Of a stretch of 21,393 nt of DNA, positions 14,735-20,402 are shown piece by piece. This DNA comes from an uncultured Faecalibacterium sp. (GTDB taxonomy: Bacteria > Bacillota > Clostridia > Oscillospirales > Ruminococcaceae), in NCBI GenBank assembly GCA_900551435.1, contig URVW01000037.1:1-21393 (forward strand), written 5' to 3'. Under the pieces are notes generated by a model. That model searched no databases, was not told the DNA's origin, and worked only from the letters and a program-made list of their open reading frames with translations. Both the position numbers and the translations under genes were made by a program. The stretch's first letter is position 1. Each line of letters opens with the position of its first letter.

Positions 14735-15906
14735 GTGATTACAGCAATGTTTCGTTTCAGAACAATGGCAAACTCAAGCTGCTCATCATCGTGGGCACAC
14801 GCCCGGAGATCATCCGTCTGGCGGCAGTCATCAATAAGACCCGCAAATATTTCGATGTGATCCTTGCCCACACCGGCCAGAACTACGACTACAACCTGAA
14901 CGGCGTGTTTTTCCACGACCTCGAGCTGGCCGACCCGGAAGTTTACCTGAATGCTGTCGGAGCAGACCTCGGCGAGACGATGGGCAACATCATCGCAGAA
15001 AGTTATAAGCTGATGGCCGCCATCCAGCCGGACGCCGTTCTGGTGCTGGGCGACACCAACAGCTGCCTGAGTGTCATCGGTGCAAAGCGTCTGCATATCC
15101 CCATCTTCCACATGGAAGCGGGCAATCGCTGCAAGGATGAGTGTCTGCCCGAGGAGACGAACCGCCGTATTGTGGATATCATCTCGGACGTGAACATGGC
15201 ATATTCCGAGCACGCCCGCCGCTATCTGGCCGATACAGGTCTGCCGAAAGAGCGCACCTACGTCACCGGCTCGCCGATGGCAGAAGTTCTGCATCAGAAT
15301 CTTGCGAAGATCGAGGCTTCGGATATCCACGCCCGGCTGGGTCTGGAAAAGGGCAAATACATCCTGCTGTCGGCCCACCGCGAAGAGAACATCGACACCG
15401 AGAAGAACTTCGTGTCTCTGTTCACGGCCATCAACAAAATGGCGGAAAAGTACGATATGCCGATCCTCTATTCCTGCCATCCCCGCAGCCGTAAGCGTCT
15501 GGAACAGAGTGGCTTCCAGCTGGACAAGCGTGTGATCCAGCATGAGCCGCTGGGCTTCCACGATTACAACTGTCTGCAGATGAACGCATTCTGCGTTGTC
15601 AGCGACAGCGGCACGCTGCCCGAGGAGAGCAGCTTCTTCACCAGTGTGGGGCATCCGTTCCCGGCGGTCTGCATCCGCACGTCCACCGAGCGCCCCGAAG
15701 CTCTGGATAAGGGCTGCTTCATTCTGGCCGGCATCGACGGCGACCACCTGCTTCAGGCGGTCGATGTGGCCGTTGAGATGAACAAGAACGGAGACCTCGG
15801 CATCCCTGTTCCCGACTACACCGACGAGAACGTTTCGGATAAGGTCGTCAAGATCATCCAGAGCTACACCGGCGTCGTTAATAAGATGGTTTGGCGCAAA
15901 GGCTGA
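14731..15906 (+). CDS. capG: UDP-GlcNAc 2-epimerase-like enzyme, CapG/FnlC (UDP-L-FucNAc synthesis)
   Basis: This 391-residue cytoplasmic epimerase is of the WecB/CapG type. GTRPEIIRL (22-30), TGQNYDYNL (48-56), LGDTNSCLS (106-114), FHMEAGNRCKDECLPEETNR (126-145) and the later SAHREENID and VVSDSGTLPEESSF are the conserved nucleotide and substrate segments. The GNR in place of the usual GLR and the CLPEETNR segment are typical of the FnlC/CapG branch, which epimerises C2 in the last step to UDP-N-acetyl-L-fucosamine. With capE and capF in the same operon the assignment is firm. The ribosome site GTGGAGG lies just upstream of ATG 14731. It is the last gene of the operon; a strong terminator follows. 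Confidence 0.92.
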   Translation: MSDYSNVSFQNNGKLKLLIIVGTRPEIIRLAAVINKTRKYFDVILAHTGQNYDYNLNGVFFHDLELADPEVYLNAVGADLGETMGNIIAESYKLMAAIQPDAVLVLGDTNSCLSVIGAKRLHIPIFHMEAGNRCKDECLPEETNRRIVDIISDVNMAYSEHARRYLADTGLPKERTYVTGSPMAEVLHQNLAKIEASDIHARLGLEKGKYILLSAHREENIDTEKNFVSLFTAINKMAEKYDMPILYSCHPRSRKRLEQSGFQLDKRVIQHEPLGFHDYNCLQMNAFCVVSDSGTLPEESSFFTSVGHPFPAVCIRTSTERPEALDKGCFILAGIDGDHLLQAVDVAVEMNKNGDLGIPVPDYTDENVSDKVVKIIQSYTGVVNKMVWRKG

Positions 15907-15934
15907 GCCGGAACCGGAAGAAAATTCAAAACAG

Positions 15935-15977
15935 AACAGCCCGGATCGCTGCAAAAATGCACAGTCCGGGCTGTTTT
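15935..15977 (+). terminator. Rho-independent terminator of the polysaccharide operon
   Basis: An 11-bp perfect stem pairs AACAGCCCGGA (15935-15945) with TCCGGGCTGTT (15965-15975) and is followed by further T, with TTTCTTTAT downstream. The loop can form a small TGCA/TGCA inner pair. It lies 29 bases after the capG stop. Confidence 0.9.
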
Positions 15978-15995
15978 CTTTATCGAAAAATGGAA

Positions 15996-16024
15996 TTGAC
16001 ATTCGCTGTCTGGTGGGATATGCT
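15996..16024 (+). promoter_or_regulatory. Promoter of the ATPase-HNH module
   Basis: A consensus -35 TTGACA (15996-16001) and a -10 TATGCT (16019-16024) are 17 bp apart. The predicted start near 16031 gives a leader of about 45 bases before ATG 16078. No operator-like repeat was seen beside it. Confidence 0.75.
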
Positions 16025-16077
16025 GTTAGGGAAGAGGTTGACACCACGATCTTTTCCAAAGACAGGGAGGAAGAACG

Positions 16078-17568
16078 ATGCAGATTTTTCATGGAGGATA
16101 TAAACGGAAGAAAAATCAGAAAAATTACATGAACTGTCTCGTACTTCATGATGTCCCTAAAGATGATTCGGGTCTCCATCTTCTGTTTGATTTGGTGTAT
16201 TATGCAGAGTATTATCAGGAATTTGTAATCGGAACTGTGAAAATCTATCACAGGGATTGTGATGAAAAGTCTTGGAACGGAAAAAAGATTTCGATTTCCA
16301 ATAAAATTGGGGCAGGAGAGATAAAACTCAATGAGAATGAATTTTGCTCTCTGGGGCAGAGCTTGAACTATTACCGTAGACTGAAAAGCAACCTTCCAGA
16401 TGACTACCTTCAGGTGCTAAAGGCTTTGAATGATATAGCGGTCTTTGACGATTTGAAAGAACAGTTTCTGGGGAGAGAAGGAGTTCAGAAGTATCTGCTG
16501 AGAGATTCCAGCGCTGAAAAAGCGCTGTATGAAGCAAATGACGTCTTGGAGACAGGAAAACTCAATCGAAAGGATTTGTCGTTCTCCTATTTAGTAAGGG
16601 TTCCGTATAGTTCGAAGCCCGTTCGGATCGATTTTGATTTTTCAAGGCAAGAATATCTTCCATACCGTATTAACGTCTTGATTGGAAAAAACGGAACAGG
16701 AAAAACTCAAATTCTGACGCACTTGGCAAATGAGATCAGTGGTCTTACAGAGATGTCGGAGTCTCATAAAAAAATCTTTTTTGGCCCAAGACCGTTGTTC
16801 GATAAAGTTATCTCGATTTCATACAGTGCTTTTGACCGATTTGAAAAGCGCAAAAAATCTCCCTTTTATTTAGATGAATATCGCCGGGAAAATTATGCCT
16901 ATTGCGGGATCATGACAGAAACCGGAGCAATGACGCTAAAAGAACTTCAGCAGCAGTTTTCTTCTTCGCTTGAAAAAATCCAAAAGAATGGTCGCGTGGA
17001 CCTTTGGCGGGAAATTGCTCAGGAACTTCTGGGAGCGGAATTTGTAGAAGCGGCAGAAATTTCTCAGTGGCATCAAAGGGGAATCCATCGTAGCTCCGGC
17101 CAAAACATCCTTCTCTGTACCATCACCGAGGCGGTGGCAAAAATTGAAGAAGAGTCCCTGATTTTATTCGACGAACCCGAGCTTCATCTGCATCCGAATG
17201 CCATCGCAAGCATGATGCGGACCTTCTACAAGCTGCTGAAATCCTTCAACTCCTACGCCATTTTTGCCACCCACTCGCCGCTGGTCGTGCAGGAAACGCC
17301 GTCGGAATATGTCCATGTCCTGAACCGCATCGATGATACACTGATGGTCAGCAAGCCGCAGTTGGAATGCTTCGGCGAAAACGTCACCAATATCACGAAT
17401 GAAATCTTCGATGTCAGCAGCAGCGAGAGCAACTATAAAACGGTGCTGGAACGGCTGAGCCGAAAGATGCCCTATGAAGAGGTGCTGGACCTGTTCGATG
17501 GAAAGCTGTCGTTCCACGCGATGATCTATCTGAAAAGCTGTTACGAGTCCAATAAAACGTCGTTCTAA
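16078..17568 (+). CDS. ABC-type AAA ATPase, PtuA-like (putative anti-phage defense)
   Basis: The 496-residue protein has an N-terminal domain (1-190) that I cannot assign, then an SMC/ABC-like ATPase. INVLIGKNGTGKTQIL carries the Walker A (203-210, K209). IHRSSGQNILL (336-346) fits the ABC signature. LILFDEPELHLHP (361-373) is Walker B with D365 and catalytic E366. IFATHSPLVVQET (395-407) holds the H-loop H399. The DEPELHLHP and ATHSP pair is characteristic of OLD/PtuA/RecF-like defense ATPases. An HNH nuclease gene follows after 18 bases, the arrangement of Septu (PtuA-PtuB). GGGAGG precedes the ATG. The first part of the gene is AT-rich (about 32-33% GC in the lines 16081-16140 and 16801-16860) while the last part is about 52% (17221-17280, 17401-17460), suggesting a mosaic or foreign origin. 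Anti-phage function is inferred. Confidence 0.85.
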   Translation: MQIFHGGYKRKKNQKNYMNCLVLHDVPKDDSGLHLLFDLVYYAEYYQEFVIGTVKIYHRDCDEKSWNGKKISISNKIGAGEIKLNENEFCSLGQSLNYYRRLKSNLPDDYLQVLKALNDIAVFDDLKEQFLGREGVQKYLLRDSSAEKALYEANDVLETGKLNRKDLSFSYLVRVPYSSKPVRIDFDFSRQEYLPYRINVLIGKNGTGKTQILTHLANEISGLTEMSESHKKIFFGPRPLFDKVISISYSAFDRFEKRKKSPFYLDEYRRENYAYCGIMTETGAMTLKELQQQFSSSLEKIQKNGRVDLWREIAQELLGAEFVEAAEISQWHQRGIHRSSGQNILLCTITEAVAKIEEESLILFDEPELHLHPNAIASMMRTFYKLLKSFNSYAIFATHSPLVVQETPSEYVHVLNRIDDTLMVSKPQLECFGENVTNITNEIFDVSSSESNYKTVLERLSRKMPYEEVLDLFDGKLSFHAMIYLKSCYESNKTSF

Positions 17569-17586
17569 CGCAAAGAAGGTGAAACT

Positions 17587-18483
17587 ATGATCCGGCTGCG
17601 GCCTGTGAAGGTGAATAATAAGAAGCTTTTTCACGAGATCGCGAAGAAAAAGCAGTTTCGGAATCCGCACTGCCAGACCTGCGAGGAGCCGCAGGATGAC
17701 TGCGGGAGCTGTCTGCATGGAAATCGCGGGAAAATGCTGAGCCTTGAAGCGTATGTGTTCGGCCGCTACGACTTTTACGAAGCGCACACGAACGACCTGA
17801 ATGCCATCCAGCCGGAACATACTCTGAATGAAGAGAGTGCAAAACTGATCCGGGATTCCTACGAGCACAGCACAGCGTTTCAGGACGCGCGGAAAAAGAT
17901 TTTCGACGCAATTCCGCCGGAAATGCAGGGGAAATGTCCGTTCTGCATGATCTCGGAGCCGACGACCCTCGAGCACTATTTTCCGGAGTCGGTCTATCCG
18001 GAGTACATCCTGTATGCGCCCAACCTTGTGCCCTGTTGCAGCCATTGCAACGAGCTGAAGGGAACCAGCGTGTTCGACGACCACCACACCCGCCGGATCA
18101 TCCATTTTTACTTCGATGACCTTCCCGAAGAGACGTTCCTGAAGGCAGCCATCCGGATCGAGGATGGCATTCCCATCGTGCAGTTCACACTGGAATTTGC
18201 CCATCCATCGCAGATGACGAAGATCGTGCAGAACCACTTCGAAGCGCTCCAGTTACAGAAGCGGTATCAGAGGCAGGTGGCGGGAGAGCTTTCGACGCTC
18301 TGCCGCGAGATTCGAGAGTATACACAAAACGGCTTGCCGATGGAGATGGTGCGCACGATCCTGCGTGCCCGAATGAACTCGTTCCGCCGGACCCACGGCG
18401 AAAATTATTGGAAGGCCAGTCTCTACGAAGCCTTGCTGGAAGAGGACGAAGCTCAGCTGCGGCAGATGGTCCAGTCGGCCTGA
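17587..18483 (+). CDS. HNH endonuclease, PtuB-like partner of the ATPase
   Basis: The 298-residue protein contains a zinc-bound HNH nuclease core at about 115-175. CPFCM (C117, C120) and CCSHCNELKG (C151, C154, N155) form the CxxC pairs. TLEHYFPES places the first catalytic His at H130, NLVP (146-149) is conserved, and H173 in IIHFYFD is the likely last metal ligand. The N-terminal part has a second CxxC pair (C29, C32, C39, C42 in HCQTCEEPQDDCGSC), a possible extra zinc site. The C-terminal region (about 205-298) is helical and unassigned. It probably cuts nucleic acid when released or positioned by the ATPase; this is known for PtuAB and inferred here. AAGGTG precedes the ATG and the gene follows the ATPase by 18 bases, so they are co-transcribed. 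No terminator is visible after it. Confidence 0.85.
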   Translation: MIRLRPVKVNNKKLFHEIAKKKQFRNPHCQTCEEPQDDCGSCLHGNRGKMLSLEAYVFGRYDFYEAHTNDLNAIQPEHTLNEESAKLIRDSYEHSTAFQDARKKIFDAIPPEMQGKCPFCMISEPTTLEHYFPESVYPEYILYAPNLVPCCSHCNELKGTSVFDDHHTRRIIHFYFDDLPEETFLKAAIRIEDGIPIVQFTLEFAHPSQMTKIVQNHFEALQLQKRYQRQVAGELSTLCREIREYTQNGLPMEMVRTILRARMNSFRRTHGENYWKASLYEALLEEDEAQLRQMVQSA

Positions 18484-18491
18484 GATAAAAT

Positions 18492-18520
18492 TTGCTCTTC
18501 TCTCGCATTTATGGTACAAT
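18492..18520 (+). promoter_or_regulatory. Promoter of the zinc-ribbon pseudokinase gene
   Basis: A weak -35 TTGCTC (18492-18497) and a -10 TACAAT (18515-18520) with extended -10 TG (18512-18513) are 17 bp apart. The stretch TTTATGGTACAATAA (18508-18522) is identical to the one at 531-545. The ribosome site AGGAGGT (18538-18544) follows before ATG 18551. Confidence 0.75.
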
Positions 18521-18550
18521 AAAAAGAAACTACTCTCAGGAGGTCCCTCC

Positions 18551-20269
18551 ATGTCAAACATCTGTCCTTACTGCATGGGCGCATTGAGCACGCGCACGGC
18601 GTCCTGTCCGCATTGCGGCGGGCAGCTGGCCGGAAAAAATCCGCTGGGCAGTCTGCCGGTGGGCACGGTGCTGAATGGCCGGTATACGGTCGGCGAGATC
18701 GAGAGCATCGACGGCGAGGGCATTTTGTACCGCGGCGTGGAGAACATCGGGCGGTTCCGGGTGACGATCAAGGAGTATCTGCCGCTGACGCTCTCGGCGG
18801 AGCGGGGGATGGACGCCACGCTGCGGCCCAAGCTGGGCAGCGAGGTGCTGTTCAAGACGACGCGGATGGATTTCGCGGACCTCTACCGCTCCATCCAGCG
18901 CATCACGCCCGCCAACGGTCTGGAAGCGGTGCTGGATGTGTTCGAAGCGAACAACACGGTCTATGCGGTCATGGAGAACCCCGGCGGCGTGCCGCTGGGC
19001 CGCTGGCTGGAAGAGCACCCCGGCACGCTCTCGCCGGAGCTGGTCTGCGCGATGCTGCAGCCGGTGTTCGACGGCGTGGCGGCGATGCATCAGGTGGGTC
19101 TGGTGCACAGAGGCATCTGCCCGGAGAACATCCGCGTGCTGGAAAACGGCCGCGCGCGGCTGACCGGCTATGCAACGGTGGGCTTGCGCACGGCGGGCAG
19201 CGGGCTGCACGAGCAGCTGTATGAGGGCTATTCGGCCCCCGAGCAGTACTCGACCGCCGAGTTCGAGGGCCGCTACACCGATGAGTACAGCCTTGCTGCT
19301 GTGGTGTATCGGATGCTCTGCGGCCAAAGCCCGGTCCCGGCGGCGCAGCGGCTGGTGTCGGACTCCAATCCGCACGCACGCACGTTGAATCCTGCTCTGC
19401 CGGAGTACCTGTCCGAGGTGCTCGAGCTGGGCCTGAAGCTCAAGCCCGTGGAGCGCATCCAGACGGTCCCGCAGCTGTTCAAGGCGCTGTCCTCGCAGGA
19501 GTACACCTCCGAGCTGACCCGCACCCTGCCCAAACCGGCCCCGCGCACCCTGACGCTTCCGGAAGAGGAGCAGAAAAAGCACCTGCTCAGTCTGCGCAAT
19601 CTGCTGGCGGCCATTCTGATCCTGCTGGCGATCCTCATTCTGCTGCTGGCGTGGGGGATGGTGTCGCAGGGGCTGCACACGAGCCAGCCGCCCGCGTCCA
19701 CCGAGACGCAGGAGCCGGAAAGCGTCGTGACCGAAGAGCCGGTCACCCTGACGCCGGACTTCGTGGGCATGGATTATGATGCGCAGGTACGCAATAATCA
19801 CAACTATGTGGGCGATTATCTCTTTTATGTGACGCTGGAATACAGCGACACGGTGGAGAAGGGCCGCATCATCCGTCAGGAGCCGCTGGCCGGCGAGGTG
19901 GTGGAGAAGGGCAGCACGATCAGCCTTGTGGTCAGCAAAGGCCCCCAGATGACCGAGATGCCCAACGTCATCGGTTTCACGCAGGAGGGGGCCGTCAGCG
20001 AGCTGGAAGCCCGCGGGCTGACCCCCAGCTGCTTCATGGTGGTCAACGATGGCTCCTATGCATCCGGCTGCGTCGTCTCGTGCAGCGTCGAAGCGGGTGC
20101 GTCGGTGGAAGTGGGCAGCGTCATCACGGTGTATATCGCCGCCGACCCCAGCGTGGAGATCACCACCACGCCCGAGCCGCCCGCTGCGTCGTCCAGTTCC
20201 AGCAGCGAGAGCAGCTCGTCGTCCTCAGAAGAAACGCTTCCGGACGATACGGTGTACGATACCGATTGA
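18551..20269 (+). CDS. Zinc-ribbon, kinase-like (predicted pseudokinase), single-pass membrane, PASTA protein
   Basis: The 572-residue protein has, in order, a zinc ribbon (C5, C8, C19, C22), a protein-kinase-like domain (about 38-315), a basic and Pro-rich linker, one membrane helix (350-370), two PASTA-like repeats (about 400-464 and 468-532) and a Ser-rich tail (547-559). It resembles membrane Ser/Thr kinases that sense peptidoglycan fragments through outside PASTA domains. Kinase landmarks are partly kept: lysine in VTIKEY (K74), SAPEQY (A229-E231), D244 in TDEYSLA and R302. However, the HRD catalytic aspartate is glycine (HRGICPEN, G188) and the DFG aspartate is replaced (LTGYAT, T205), so phosphotransfer should be lost or very weak. 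It has its own promoter and sits after the ATPase-HNH module. A scaffold or sensor role is plausible but not shown. The Ser-rich tail is a low-complexity extension outside the cell. Confidence 0.88.
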   Translation: MSNICPYCMGALSTRTASCPHCGGQLAGKNPLGSLPVGTVLNGRYTVGEIESIDGEGILYRGVENIGRFRVTIKEYLPLTLSAERGMDATLRPKLGSEVLFKTTRMDFADLYRSIQRITPANGLEAVLDVFEANNTVYAVMENPGGVPLGRWLEEHPGTLSPELVCAMLQPVFDGVAAMHQVGLVHRGICPENIRVLENGRARLTGYATVGLRTAGSGLHEQLYEGYSAPEQYSTAEFEGRYTDEYSLAAVVYRMLCGQSPVPAAQRLVSDSNPHARTLNPALPEYLSEVLELGLKLKPVERIQTVPQLFKALSSQEYTSELTRTLPKPAPRTLTLPEEEQKKHLLSLRNLLAAILILLAILILLLAWGMVSQGLHTSQPPASTETQEPESVVTEEPVTLTPDFVGMDYDAQVRNNHNYVGDYLFYVTLEYSDTVEKGRIIRQEPLAGEVVEKGSTISLVVSKGPQMTEMPNVIGFTQEGAVSELEARGLTPSCFMVVNDGSYASGCVVSCSVEAGASVEVGSVITVYIAADPSVEITTTPEPPAASSSSSSESSSSSSEETLPDDTVYDTD

Positions 20270-20276
20270 TTGAAAC

Positions 20277-20310
20277 AAGCAACGCCTCCCCGGCCGGGGA
20301 GGCGTTGCTT
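20277..20310. terminator. Perfect 34-base palindrome, bidirectional terminator candidate
   Basis: The two 17-base arms (20277-20293 and 20294-20310) are exactly complementary, with the sequence AAGCAACGCCTCCCCGG in the left arm. It begins eight bases after the pseudokinase stop. The stem would be very stable; flanking T is limited on the + strand, while the - strand reads GTTTCAATC after it. It lies between convergent genes and probably serves both. Confidence 0.75.
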
Positions 20311-20324
20311 TGAAAGAAACAGCA

Positions 20325-20366
20325 AAGCAGAAGCGGGAGTCTCATGCGAGGCTCCCGCTTCTGCTT
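20325..20366 (-). terminator. Rho-independent terminator candidate of gltD
   Basis: A 15-bp perfect stem pairs AAGCAGAAGCGGGAG (20325-20339) with CTCCCGCTTCTGCTT (20352-20366) around a 12-base loop. Reading the - strand from gltD, the stem is followed by TGCTGTTTCTTT, a T-rich tail. The + strand tail (TGTTTAGG) is shorter, so it suits gltD best. Confidence 0.75.
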
Positions 20367-20402
20367 GTTTAGGATAGGAAAGAGAATGGCTTAGAAATTG
20401 GC

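Noticed and set aside
15978..16077. Possible retron non-coding RNA before the ATPase-HNH pair
   Set aside because: Some retrons use a PtuA/PtuB pair, but no reverse transcriptase gene is present and the 100 bases here are accounted for by a promoter and leader without long stems.
14593..16251. Very long - strand open frame (552 codons) across capG and the following intergenic region
   Set aside because: It crosses a terminator and a promoter and mirrors capG codons; no family features and no ribosome site.
18554..19801. Long - strand open frame (415 codons) over the pseudokinase gene
   Set aside because: Shadow of a high-GC gene; the protein is Arg/His/Gln-rich with no domain, while the + strand has zinc ribbon, kinase fold and PASTA repeats.
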